Assembly: GCA_021201295.1 (NCBI GenBank) | Contig: JAJQFE010000024.1 | Location: 1-46,646, forward strand | Length of the DNA: 46,646 bases | Source: Tannerellaceae bacterium | GTDB taxonomy: Bacteria; Bacteroidota; Bacteroidia; Bacteroidales; Tannerellaceae | Direction: 5' to 3' | Translations under genes and position numbers: made by a program | Part shown: piece after piece, positions 29,961-39,455 of the stretch | How positions within the stretch are numbered: the stretch's first letter is position 1 | Layout: every line of letters starts with the position of its first letter | Notes under the pieces: generated by a model | The model's database searches: none | The model's input: only the letters and a program-made list of their open reading frames with translations | Told to the model about the DNA's origin: nothing

Positions 29961-30101
29961 ATGGCTCTTGTTAAGGAGAAGACAAAGAGCCTTTATGACT
30001 TTCTCATATCGGGTAGGTGTGCTCGCATTTGCCCGATTTATGATTTTCGGGATTTCATTTGTTTATTTCATAGGCATACTATATTTAGGGTTAGACAATA
30101 A
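29961..30101 (+). CDS. Short unrecognised ORF opposite the fecR-susC gap
   Basis: A 46-residue reading frame starting MALVKEKTKSLYDFLISG, rich in Arg, Cys and aromatics toward the end, with no family I recognise. It occupies the 234-bp space between fecR and susC on the opposite strand and follows a -7-like box. It could be a small gene, a fragment of a decayed gene, or chance. Confidence 0.2.
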   Translation: MALVKEKTKSLYDFLISGRCARICPIYDFRDFICLFHRHTIFRVRQ

Positions 30102-30105
30102 CAGT

Positions 30106-31085
30106 TTATTTTTTATAAATATGGATGATTTCATCCTGAATCTTATAATCAATAGGAGCTATCAACTTTAATAATTTGAATATCTCTTCCGGATTTTCTT
30201 TCCTGATTGTCAGGTGAAGTCTATGGTCTAACCATACATCTGGTTCACAAATAATATCTATATTAAACCAGTATTCCATTTTACGGAAAATATCGGCTAA
30301 CCTTTCATTTTTAAACACCAGTTTATCCTGTATCCAGATAATGGGTTCATTGCCCTCTACGGGAATCAACTCATAGACTTTCGTATTTTTATGGAAGGAC
30401 AACTTTTGATTGGGTATAAGAGCAAATTGTTCCTGGGTTTTATTCACAGTGACTGCAACACTTCTTGTTAGCAGGACCGTTTCCCATCTATCCTGGTTTG
30501 TATAGTTTTTTATATCAAATGAGGTACCTGTAACCTGTAATTTCAAATCTCCGGTCTCAACAAAAAAAGGTTTTTTATCTCTTACCACCTCAAAATATCC
30601 TTCTCCCTCCAATTGAACAGTACGGTGATGTAAAGAAAAAGTTTCCGGATATACTAAGGTACTATTGGCATTCAGCCATACAGAAGTTCCATCCGGGAGT
30701 AGGATTTGTCCTTTATTCTCTTTTCCCATGATGACCCGGTTAACTACCTGTGCTGTCATGGCAGGAGAATGAAAAAATACTTTCCCTGCAAAAAATGCTC
30801 CTGTGGTAGAAATAAATAAAATAGCAATACCTGCTGCCATATGTCTGAATGGAAGATACCTGCTTTTCTGTCTGTGCTTATGCCGGGTAGTAAGCAGAAA
30901 CCGGTAATATGCTTCTTCAACATATCTCTCCTTATGAACAGGGAGTTCTCCTTCCTGCAGCCACTGGTCTCGGACAGAAATATAAGTGGCTTTATGTTCA
31001 TCAGACTCTTTTAACCATCCATAGAGTTGTTTTTTTCTACGGAAGTAGCCTCCCCCTGTAAATATTTTACTATAAGTTTTTTCAT
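30106..31085 (-). pseudogene. FecR-family anti-sigma factor, frameshifted
   Basis: Membrane anti-sigma factor relaying a signal from the SusC STN domain to the ECF sigma factor. Repaired start is ATG at 31085 (MKKLIVKYLQGEATSVEK). One A is missing in the A7 run (31030-31036), after which the other frame reads QLYGWLKESDEHKATY and on through the membrane helix (GIAILFISTTGAFFAG) to the FecR domain (GQILLPDGTSVWLNANSTLVYPE, VTGTSFDIKNY) and a C-terminal secretin-like domain. The open piece is 30106-30840, which begins near the membrane helix, so the cytoplasmic sigma-binding part would be lost. Confidence 0.86.
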
Positions 31086-31195
31086 CTCTTTTTTTATTTA
31101 ATACCGCTCAGAAAAACAAAACCCTACCTTAAAACAGAATTATTTATTTTTATAATTGAAAATCTGTAACTTTACCCTTAAGAAAAATTTGTCCT

Positions 31196-31798
31196 ATGAG
31201 TAACGATCATGTATCCCCCTCTGCTGAAAAGAAGAATAACCAGGAAGACTGGCACCTCTTTAATGATCTGTTCCATGCCCATTATCGTACGCTTGTGATC
31301 TATGCATACCGATATGTAAATGACTGGCAGGCAGCAGAAGATATTATTCAGGATGTCTTTCTTGCTTTGTGGGTGCATATCAATGAGATTAATCCGGCTC
31401 TTTCCGTAAAATCTTTTCTATACCGTTTAACATATAATAAATCTTTAAATTACCTGGATCTTGCTTTAAATAAAAGAAAAACAGAGAGAGAAAATAATAT
31501 CGATTTTTTAATCCATACGGAAGTCATGTCCTGTAATCAATTAGATACATTGATTATGAAAGAAATGGAAGAGGAGATAGATAAGGTAATAGCTGCATTT
31601 CCGGAGCAAAGGAAAAAGGTGTATAAAATGAGTCGTCAGGATGGGTTGAGAAACAGGGAAATCGCTACTGAATTAGGGATTAGTGAGAAAGCCGTGGAAA
31701 AACATATGACAAAAGCTCTGAAAGATATCCGGGAATATCTGAGCCAGTCAGATCATTTCCCTTTATGGATCTTACTTATCTTATTGAGAAATCTTTGA
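31196..31798 (+). CDS. ECF RNA polymerase sigma-70 factor (FecI-like)
   Basis: Bacteroidetes-type extracytoplasmic function sigma factor expected to drive the susCD locus. In 200 residues, region 2 is about 24-95 (YAYRYVNDWQAAEDIIQDVFLALW) and region 4 about 130-185 (LRNREIATELGISEKAVEKHMTKALKDI). It is divergent from fecR, separated by 110 bp; in most such loci sigma and anti-sigma genes are co-directional. It is intact while both the anti-sigma and transporter genes are broken. Confidence 0.93.
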   Translation: MSNDHVSPSAEKKNNQEDWHLFNDLFHAHYRTLVIYAYRYVNDWQAAEDIIQDVFLALWVHINEINPALSVKSFLYRLTYNKSLNYLDLALNKRKTERENNIDFLIHTEVMSCNQLDTLIMKEMEEEIDKVIAAFPEQRKKVYKMSRQDGLRNREIATELGISEKAVEKHMTKALKDIREYLSQSDHFPLWILLILLRNL

Positions 31799-31840
31799 AA
31801 AAATGGTGGTAAACATACCTGTTTGCAGGGTTACCAGTGA

Positions 31841-31860
31841 GTAAAACTCTCTTGTTTTAC
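31841..31860. terminator. Hairpin between the sigma gene and a convergent thuA
   Basis: GTAAAAC / GTTTTAC stem with a TCTCTT loop, extended through a bulge by CCAG/CTGG on the outside. No T-run follows, so terminator function is uncertain. Confidence 0.35.
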
Positions 31861-31907
31861 CCCTGGCTTTACCCTTTGGATCTAAGGTCGGAATATTTTT
31901 TATTTAC

Positions 31908-32651
31908 TTATTCATGTTTACCTACCAGCCACAGGACAGACCTGCGAAAAGCGGTTTTATAGTTTTTGTCCTGGAATACATCCGGGCCGTGTCCCATAAC
32001 GATGCCTACCACTTTCCCTTTTCCGTATGTATGAGTATACAGCACGTCGCTGTCACTATCCGGATGGGTGGTCTTCCATAAGACATGAATGTCCGGTGAG
32101 CGCCACATATGTCCGTAGATTTCATCATGGAGTACAAATTCTTTGTCCATCCCCTGTGTAATAAAGTGCTGGTCATCTACCACCCGGATAGGAATATCCT
32201 GTTTATGTTTATAGGTGGATACGCCGTAAGGAACTCCTTCCACTTCCTGTTCGCTCATAAAATATTTCATACCTGCGATCCGGGCAAATTCGGGCCATTC
32301 ATTATACGTTAGCAAGCCGTCGTGATGAATCATCACCGGTTTACCCTCATGAATGGCCTGGGCCAGGTGTTGGTGCGCACTGGCCGGAATTTCTTCCAGG
32401 CAGATGTCATGGAAGATGATCACATCATACTGGTCCCGGTTGTCCGGTTTGAATAGTTCGATGGATTCTTCTGTGGTATAAGCCTGCCAGGTTACTTCCC
32501 GGAAGTCTTCCAGTAACGGTGCGTAGAGCGTTTCATTAAAGATTGGGTTCATCCCGGAAATAAAAGCCAGCCGGATAGGAGTAGATTCCTTTTCCTTACA
32601 TCCGGTAAGGACCAGCAGGACCAGCATGATAAAAAGTCCAATGTTTTTCAT
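31908..32651 (-). CDS. ThuA domain lipoprotein
   Basis: ThuA-like (class I glutamine amidotransferase-like fold) protein, often found near enzymes for sugar or glycan breakdown; the reaction is not established. The 247-residue product has a lipoprotein signal (LFIMLVLLVLTGC), DVIIFHDICLEEIP, HEGKPVMIHHDGL and YGKGKVVGIVMGHGPDVF as in the family. The ATG at 32651 is chosen over 32672 because it begins the signal peptide. It starts 20 bp after the repaired GH9 stop and is the last gene of the minus operon. Intact. Confidence 0.85.
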   Translation of the reverse strand: MKNIGLFIMLVLLVLTGCKEKESTPIRLAFISGMNPIFNETLYAPLLEDFREVTWQAYTTEESIELFKPDNRDQYDVIIFHDICLEEIPASAHQHLAQAIHEGKPVMIHHDGLLTYNEWPEFARIAGMKYFMSEQEVEGVPYGVSTYKHKQDIPIRVVDDQHFITQGMDKEFVLHDEIYGHMWRSPDIHVLWKTTHPDSDSDVLYTHTYGKGKVVGIVMGHGPDVFQDKNYKTAFRRSVLWLVGKHE

Positions 32652-32671
32652 ATGTGTATATATAAGGATCA

Positions 32672-35147
32672 TTATTCTTCATATTCTACGGCCAGACTGA
32701 TCCATTTTCCGGTGGAAGTCACCCATACTTCTTTGTAAGTGGCATTATTCACCGTAGGCCAGTAAGGCACATCTTCATTCCCTAAGCTCCGGATCCCTAC
32801 CGGCATGGCACCCACTGTTTCTCCGGAAGAGAAATTATCTAACCGGGGATAGTGACGCCCTTCTCCGTAGATCAGGGATTGTCCAAAGGGATTCTTACCT
32901 ACTGTTCAGTAGAGCTGTTCCCGTCCGATCTCGATTAACTCTTCATCCTGTAGGTATTTCCCGCAAATGGCTGCTGCTTTTCCGGTAGAGAGGTGCACCA
33001 CCGTGTTTCCGTTAAAGATACTGAACCAGACCGGAAAGCGTTTGACATAATGTCCCTGGTCTAATGGAACCCCGTTCTTTACCTGGACTACATAATTCTC
33101 TTTCGCATCTGCCGGCTGGAAAAGATGCTGATGGTCAAAACTGACTTCATCTTTTACCTCGTCTATATGATATACACCACTCGGTAACATCCCATAAGGA
33201 GCTGTATATTGCATCAGGTTTTTGAGGTAATTCCCATAGATACGGATAGAATGGTCCCACCGGGTATAGTCCGGATGGTCAGGCTGGGTTTCACATAACA
33301 GGATCATAGCCTGCATATAGATCTGCTCCCGGGATTGGTGGTTGTAGTGAACCAGTGTAGTTTTAGACAGGTCTCGGTAGAAAAAACCATGGGTTTTATC
33401 AGGGTCTTTCAGAGGCTCTGTCCGCTGACAGTCCAGGGTATATTGAATAAATTTGGCAGCTTTTTCCGCATAATAGGGATCCTGAGTTAGTTTATAAAGC
33501 ATACTGGCTGCCCAGGAAATAGTAGCCATATACTGGCTTTCGGAAGTATTGTAGGTATGTTCGTAGAAGTGATGGAATTCACCGTAGCCCACTTCCTCAT
33601 GTCTCCGCAGTCCGAATGCAAAGTCCTCCTTCGCTACGCGCTGCAAATATTCCTGAAGCATGGGATCCCGGTCAATGGTCAGGGCTGCATACGCTTCGTA
33701 AGCTGCATACAGAAAATTATCCAAAGCACAGTTCTGAACCCGGACAGTCGTAATGTCATCCAACGTACCGGATATACCGTCCTGCCAGATCAACAGACCT
33801 GCACTGTTGGCCCGGTAACCATCCCCGTACCGGTTCCGGAGGATAAATTCCAGTCCCCATTCGGCTTCTTCCAGTAAATGCATAGCCAGTAGGGGCTGAT
33901 GATCTTTCAGTTTAGTATATCCTTCTAATAACATATAGGTCACATCTCCTGTCTGTAGGGTTTGCTGGGAAAGGTCCCCCCGCATCATGCCACCCGCCTG
34001 CATAGGAAATCATTTTTCCATCATGACGGGAACAAAGATCTAGGTGGCAGGTACCATGTTTACCGGGCACCGGATATCCGCAACGCTGACAAAAGATGAA
34101 ATTTAAGGTTCACCACAACGAGTTTTCCCAGATGTTGTTTCCGACAGGGAAGGAGGGAGTAGTAATAGTTCCTACGGATAAATAATAGTCTCCCGGTTGA
34201 TCGAAAGCGGTAAAATCCAACACATCAAATGTGCCGGTGGAGGTCTTCTCCTGCCAGATCTTACTGGTATAGGCGATCTGGTTCGTGTGTGTCCGGATTA
34301 ACCGGAACTCCGTTTGCCTGTTCCGGGTATCCTGATGAATCAGCGCCGTTTTCCGGTGGTTAGCCATGTACCCGGAGGTGGAATAGACCATCCGGTTAAG
34401 GCCCGGTTGCCAGCCGCTGACGATTTCCGGATCTTCTATCTGCTGGAGTTCTATCTGGTCTATATAATAGGTGCAGACGTCTCCGGTGGTACGGTCTTTG
34501 CCTTTCAGGGTGACATGGAATCCCAGTTTGCTGACCTGGTCCCGTTGCAGGTCATCGATATCCAAAAAACAACAGTTCCATTCCCGGTTGGTCAGATTAA
34601 TTAAATGGGAACAGGAGGAGAGTCCCGGTTGAGTGGAACCCGGTGCATTTTCGATGACCAGGTTCAGGTTTACGACCCGGGCTCCTTCACAATCCGGATA
34701 CACAGAAAAGGCAATCCGGTTGTAGTTTTCCCAGTTGGCTTGCCGGGTATGTAACTCAATACTGCTGTACCCGTAAGTGGCATAGTCCGGATCCGAAGGA
34801 GGACCCTGGATCCGTTTTCCGGTGTAGGTGGGAAATTCCAGACGGATACTCCCGGTACCGGAAATGGTCTAGTCCCCGGAAAAAACAGCCTGTCCCAGTC
34901 CATGCTGTTCCCATCCGTCTAAATTTTCAGTAATAATAATAGGCGTACTGTCTAAGATTTTTTTCTTTAACCCGTAGGAATCATACGAATAGGTAGGATC
35001 TAAGGGGAGGGGACTGTGCAGTACACCTGTCCGGATGATCACTTCTTTCAGTCCCGGAGCTGGTTTTTTCTCAGGTGGTTCCGGGAAAGCGTACACCAGA
35101 TGAACTGTTACAAAGAAAAGGAGTAGGGCAGCTGTTATGTTTTTCAT
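32672..35147 (-). pseudogene. Glycoside hydrolase family 9 (endoglucanase-type), multiply interrupted
   Basis: Secreted GH9 enzyme cleaving beta-glucans, about 824 residues if repaired: signal peptide ending VYA, a long beta-rich region, a cellulase N-terminal Ig-like domain (SGYMANHRKTALIH...FPVGNNIW), then the catalytic (alpha/alpha)6 domain with CQRCGYPVPGKHGTCH, the nucleophile motif GGWHDAGD and, near the end, NNATYKEVWV with the acid Glu. Lesions: TAG at 34869-34871 (Trp expected), TGA at 34110-34112, an extra G in the C6 run 33976-33981 (plus strand) and TGA at 32906-32908 (Trp expected in LY-W-TVGKNPFGQS). It is flanked by two thuA genes in one operon. Confidence 0.85.
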
Positions 35148-35162
35148 ACAGGAGACTGAATT

Positions 35163-35984
35163 TTATTTTTGAAATGGATCTCCTTTAGGGCTGTTACTCA
35201 CAACCCAGCGGAAGGCATTGATAAATAATAACTTCTGAGCGGCATCGGTAAACTCATCGTCCCCATGTCCCATATTCAGGTAAATCATCCGGTATTTTTT
35301 ATGAGTCCATACCAGTGGGAAATCTCCGAAACGGACCACGTCCTTTATTCCTAAAGGATAATTATCCGGGGATAGGGAAAGGAAGACTTCCACCTCTTTA
35401 TTTTCTCTTGGGCTGGGGTTCCATTGGTACCATTCACTTTCCGGAACAATAAAGGACGCCGGTAAATTTTTAGTGACCGGATGGTTAGAAGTATCCACCT
35501 CCACTTTGACCGGTTGTGGAGGCCAGTTATTACAATAAAAGACTCCACCCCCTAAAAAATCCACGAACCAGGGTCAGTGGGTGGTCCTGTCATTATAGGC
35601 GGCTACGTGAAAGCCCATCCAGCCTCCGCCGTTTTCCATATATTTCTGAAAAGCCAGCCGTTCCTGTTGTCCGGTGGGATATCCATTGAGCATGACTACA
35701 ATATCATATTCATTAAATTTTTCATACGTAAAACCGGTAAAATCGGTGATCGTATCTAATAGAAAACCGTCTCCGTAATTTAACCGATGGAAGAATTGGA
35801 CACCCTGGCGGGCAAAATCCACATGGGCCTCCTCTGCCTGGGTCGTATAGAATACGAGCGCTTTAAAACGGGGTGCACTGGCATAATTAGCCGGATATTC
35901 TTCCGGAGTCTGTGCCTGCAGCGAAGAAGTGGAAAAAGCGATCACAGACAGCAGGCATAAGAAAAAGAGTGTTGTGTTTTTCAT
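35163..35984 (-). pseudogene. ThuA domain secreted protein with an in-frame stop
   Basis: Second ThuA-family protein of the operon, about 273 residues: signal peptide ending LQAQ, FKALVFYTTQAEEAHVDFARQGVQFF, DIVVMLNGYP, GGGWMGFHVAAYN, and after the stop HKKYRMIYLNMGHGDDEF. A TGA at 35574-35576 interrupts RTTH-W-PWFVDFLGGGVF, where Trp is expected; TGG to TGA is one transition. Both halves are open in the same frame (35574-35984 and 35163-35564). It is 15 bp upstream of the GH9 gene and heads the operon. Confidence 0.85.
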
Positions 35985-36102
35985 ATATCTTCCAATTGAT
36001 TTCCGGAAGCAATATTAGGCAGAATAGTCATTCCGGAGGTTTGTTTTCTGTCAAAAAAGGTTGGTTGACTGTCAAACCTGGGTTTTAACAGGTACCTATA
36101 CT

Positions 36103-36130
36103 AAAAAAGGCATCCGAAACGGATGCCCTT
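36103..36130 (-). terminator. Terminator of the DUF5856 gene
   Basis: An 8-bp perfect stem GGCATCCG / CGGATGCC with a 3-nt loop, followed on the minus strand by T6. It is about 40 bp after the stop. Confidence 0.88.
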
Positions 36131-36170
36131 CTCCTAAATATATAATCCTAAGAAAATAAAAAGTGTGTCT

Positions 36171-36590
36171 TTATTTTAGTCTCGCCAATCGATAGATCAA
36201 CTGTTGAATAGCTTCCTGGTAATCGTCAATAATCGACTCTGACATATCCTCCGAGAACAGATCTCTGTGTTTTTCTACATAGGAATAGAAATCAGAGGCA
36301 AATTTTACGATATCAGTCGGTGTTTTAGTTTCAGGAATGGTGATGCTGATGTCTCCCTTTAATGCATACGTGGTTTCAGTAATTCTGTCAATGACATCCA
36401 GCAATGTTTCCAAAGCCTGGTCGATAGCAATATGTTGTGCATAACTGCCTGGTCCGCTTACATGCCAGTGGTATAATTTAATAGCACTGTTGAAAGAAAA
36501 CATTTCTTCGATAAATGTTCCAATCTCCATATTCTGATTCTGAGAGTTGGTTGCTGTGTTGCTCTGTGCAGATGTTACTGTTGTTGCCAT
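36171..36590 (-). CDS. DUF5856 family, Dps/ferritin-like protein
   Basis: A 139-residue helical protein. KLYHWHVSGPGSYAQHIAID, near residue 40, resembles the Dps segment with the His that binds iron at the ferroxidase site, and is followed by DVIDRITE. Iron storage or DNA protection is inferred; the family name itself has no firm function. The N-terminal 20 residues are Thr/Asn/Gln-rich and disordered. It has its own terminator. Confidence 0.75.
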   Translation of the reverse strand: MATTVTSAQSNTATNSQNQNMEIGTFIEEMFSFNSAIKLYHWHVSGPGSYAQHIAIDQALETLLDVIDRITETTYALKGDISITIPETKTPTDIVKFASDFYSYVEKHRDLFSEDMSESIIDDYQEAIQQLIYRLARLK

Positions 36591-36720
36591 AGTTTACTAC
36601 TTAATCTTTTTGTTTAACTATGTATTAAACATCTAAGAATGACAGAAGGTTTTCCGGTTATGAAAAAATACGAGGAAATTCTGCCTATCCGGGTCCAAAA
36701 CATTCGGGTATTTCCTAAAA

Positions 36721-36758
36721 AAAGGTGCACCTGTTTGTTACAACGGGTGCACCCTTTT
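36721..36758 (-). terminator. Hairpin 2 after thrC, terminator
   Basis: A long stem, about 16 paired positions, around GGTGCACC / GGGTGCACCC, followed on the minus strand by a T7 run. It shares its loop sequence with the neighbouring hairpin at 36764-36801. Confidence 0.75.
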
Positions 36759-36763
36759 GCTGC

Positions 36764-36801
36764 AAAGGACGCACCCGTTTGATAAAACCCATGCGTCCTT
36801 T
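36764..36801 (-). repeat. Hairpin 1 after thrC, diverged copy of hairpin 2
   Basis: AAAGGACGCA / TGCGTCCTTT form a perfect 10-bp stem around a loop with GTTTGATAAAAC. The unit aligns over 38 bp with the hairpin at 36721-36758; stem differences are mutually compensating while the GTTTGnTAnAAC loop is kept. Confidence 0.6.
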
Positions 36802-36822
36802 AAAAAGCGATAGGATTCTTTT

Positions 36823-38136
36823 TTATTGCTTTAATAAATAAGATTTGAAAGTTTCAAAATCTTTAGTCAAAGGTATGCTTTGTTTCGTCCCTTTCATAAA
36901 CTCCTGAAGTTTTTCCGGAATCTCTATGTCACTGTTCAAAATCTGGTCTACTGTTCCTTTGAACTTGGCCGGATGAGCTGTTTCCAGAAATACGCCTGTC
37001 TCTTCCGGAGACAGTTTCGCGTCGGCCAGCGCCTGATAGCCACAGGCTCCATGCGGATCTAATACATACTGGTAGGTGCTGTACACCTGCTGCATCGTAG
37101 TGGCAATCTCTTCATTGGTATACCGGTAGCCGGATATCAGCTTTTTGATCTCCTGGTAAGGATGCTCAAATTTGCTGAACAGGTCCAGGATACGGGCAAA
37201 ATTGCTCGGATCCCCTACATCCATCGCATTGGCCAGGGTGGCCACGGAAGGCCGTGGATGGTATTCACCGGTTTTCAGGTATTCCAGAAAAATATCATTC
37301 CGGTTATTAGCAGCTATAAAATGTTTGATAGGTAGACCCATAAAGTAACCGAATAATCCGGCTGTAATGTTTCCGAAATTCCCACTAGGCACACATACCA
37401 CCAGTTCATCTGCTTTGCCTGCTTTATCCAATTGGGCATAGGCATAAAAATAATAGAAAGACTGGGGAAGAAAACGGGCTACATTGATCGAATTGGCAGA
37501 GGTTAACTTCATATGTTGATTTAACGCTGTATCCATAAAAGCCGATTTTACCAATGCCTGGCAGTCGTCGAACGTACCGTCTATTTCTAAAGCGGTGATG
37601 TTTTGTCCTAACGTCGTAAACTGGCACTCCTGGATAGGACTGACTTTCCCTTTCGGATACAGTACATATACCTTGATTCCCGGAACCCCTAAGAAACCAT
37701 TGGCTACCGCACTGCCGGTATCTCCCGAAGTGGCTACCAGCACGTTTACTTCTTCTTTCCCTTCTTTTTCAATGAAATAACCTAACAACCGGGCCATAAA
37801 ACGGGCACCTACATCTTTGAAAGCCAACGTAGGACCATGGAACAATTCCAGGCTGTAGATATTGTCATGCACCTGTACCACCGGTGTATTAAATGCCAGC
37901 GTCTCTCTGACGATCGTATCTAAGACCGCGGGTTCTATATCTTCTCCGAAAAACGCCTGTGCTACGGAACAGGCTATTTCATGGAATGATTTATTTTTCA
38001 GGGCTGCTATTTCCGATGAAGTAAACGGATGGATCTGTTCCGGCATATATAATCCTTTATCACCGGCCAACCCTTTAACCACTGCCTCTTTCAGGGAAGC
38101 AAGCGGGGCTTGTTTATGGGTACTGTAGTATTTCAT
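36823..38136 (-). CDS. thrC: Threonine synthase
   Basis: PLP enzyme converting O-phosphohomoserine to threonine. The 437 residues are the standard length: MKYYSTHKQAPLASLKEAVVKGLAGDKGLYMPEQI, FHGPTLAFKDVGARFMAR with the PLP lysine (about residue 107), and VCVPSGNFGNITAGLFG, the phosphate-binding loop. It is the last gene of thrA-apgM-thrC, 41 bp after the apgM-like gene. Intact. Confidence 0.97.
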   Translation of the reverse strand: MKYYSTHKQAPLASLKEAVVKGLAGDKGLYMPEQIHPFTSSEIAALKNKSFHEIACSVAQAFFGEDIEPAVLDTIVRETLAFNTPVVQVHDNIYSLELFHGPTLAFKDVGARFMARLLGYFIEKEGKEEVNVLVATSGDTGSAVANGFLGVPGIKVYVLYPKGKVSPIQECQFTTLGQNITALEIDGTFDDCQALVKSAFMDTALNQHMKLTSANSINVARFLPQSFYYFYAYAQLDKAGKADELVVCVPSGNFGNITAGLFGYFMGLPIKHFIAANNRNDIFLEYLKTGEYHPRPSVATLANAMDVGDPSNFARILDLFSKFEHPYQEIKKLISGYRYTNEEIATTMQQVYSTYQYVLDPHGACGYQALADAKLSPEETGVFLETAHPAKFKGTVDQILNSDIEIPEKLQEFMKGTKQSIPLTKDFETFKSYLLKQ

Positions 38137-38177
38137 ATGTTTGAATAGACAATTAACGTGAATATTTTTTGATATAG

Positions 38178-39383
38178 TTAGTTCAGTAATAACCGGATAA
38201 ACTCATCCCCTTCCAGGACACCGTATTTTCCTTCTTTGACTGAAAATTCATCAAAACAGGACACCCGGTCTGCCGGTTCTCCCGGTTTATAGATCAGGAA
38301 AGGAACAGGAGTAGAGGTGTGAGTCCGGATCGAACAGGGAGTCGGATGATCCGTCAAAATTGCTATGGCCACCGGTTCCTCCCGGTTTTTTAATTCCTCA
38401 TAAATAATGCGGATAACCCGTTTATCTAAGTTCTCTATGGTTTTGACTTTTAACGCTACGTCTCCTTCATGTCCGGCTTCATCACTGGCCTCTATATGTA
38501 GATAGACAAAATCATGCGTCTGGAGGGCTTCCAGAGCGGCTTGTGCCTTACCTTCATAATTGGTGTCGTACAGTCCGGTAGCTCCTTCCACTTCTATATT
38601 ATTCAAACCGGCATAAACACCGATCCCCCGGATCAGGTCTACTGCGGAAATAACGGCTCCCTGTGAGAAACCATACATGTCCTGCATGGTCTTCATGGCC
38701 GGACGGTATCCGGGTGACCAGGGCCAGATACTATTGGCCAGATCTTTTCCGGCTGCTATTCTTTTCCGGTTGACCGGATGATCTTTTAATAGCTCCTGTG
38801 AGCGTAGGATCAGGTCATTTAACAGTTGAGCAGTGCTTTCTGCTTCCGGAGTTTCCGGTTGGATCATCAGGGAGCGGAAAGGTTGTAGTGGCACATCATG
38901 CGGAGGAGTACAATCCAGGTGCTTATCTCCTCCTTTCACCACCAACAGGTGACGGTAGGAAACGCCTGTATGGAAACTGATTTGTTCCGAAGCGAAGTGT
39001 TGATTCAGAAAACAGATCAGCTCGTCAGCCTCTTCCGTGGAAATGTGTCCGGCTGAATGGTTTTTTAACAGATCCCCTTCTATACAGACCAGATTGCAGC
39101 GCATGGCCATTTCTCCCGGTTGCAGCGTCACTCCGATACTGGCTGCTTCCAGTACGCCCCGTCCTTCGTAGACCGTGGATAGGTCATACCCTAATACCGC
39201 GAGATTGGCTACTTCACTGCCGGGATGAAACCCATCTGCTACAGTCTTCATCTGTCCGGTCACTCCCAGGGATGCCAACAGGTCCATATAAGGGGTATCG
39301 GCATATTGCATTGGAGTTTTTCCTCCTAATGCCTCTATAGGCTCATCTGCCATACCATCCCCTAAAATAATGATAGTCTTCAT
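38178..39383 (-). CDS. Cofactor-independent phosphoglycerate mutase family (ApgM), probable homoserine kinase role
   Basis: Alkaline-phosphatase-superfamily protein of the archaeal-type phosphoglycerate mutase family, 401 residues. MKTIIILGDGMADEPIEALGG and HPGSEVANLAVLGYD carry metal ligands, and HIEASDEAGHEGD and ILTDHPTPCSIRTHT carry the C-terminal ones. In Bacteroidetes and other phyla this family sits between thrA and thrC and is proposed to replace ThrB as homoserine kinase; no thrB is in this window. Start chosen at 39383 (MKTII) rather than 39437, since homologues begin there. Confidence 0.88.
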   Translation of the reverse strand: MKTIIILGDGMADEPIEALGGKTPMQYADTPYMDLLASLGVTGQMKTVADGFHPGSEVANLAVLGYDLSTVYEGRGVLEAASIGVTLQPGEMAMRCNLVCIEGDLLKNHSAGHISTEEADELICFLNQHFASEQISFHTGVSYRHLLVVKGGDKHLDCTPPHDVPLQPFRSLMIQPETPEAESTAQLLNDLILRSQELLKDHPVNRKRIAAGKDLANSIWPWSPGYRPAMKTMQDMYGFSQGAVISAVDLIRGIGVYAGLNNIEVEGATGLYDTNYEGKAQAALEALQTHDFVYLHIEASDEAGHEGDVALKVKTIENLDKRVIRIIYEELKNREEPVAIAILTDHPTPCSIRTHTSTPVPFLIYKPGEPADRVSCFDEFSVKEGKYGVLEGDEFIRLLLN

Positions 39384-39455
39384 ACGATTGGTAACAGGTA
39401 ATGGATAAGTAATAGTTGCTTTTTTCATGAGTAGCACCTATCCATGACCCATTTT

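Noticed and set aside
32906-35576. TGA read as tryptophan (code change or selenocysteine-like recoding), since several TGA stops replace Trp
   Set aside because: TAG and TAA stops interrupt neighbouring genes in the same way, TGA ends intact genes normally (for example subunits E and D), and frameshifts accompany the stops.
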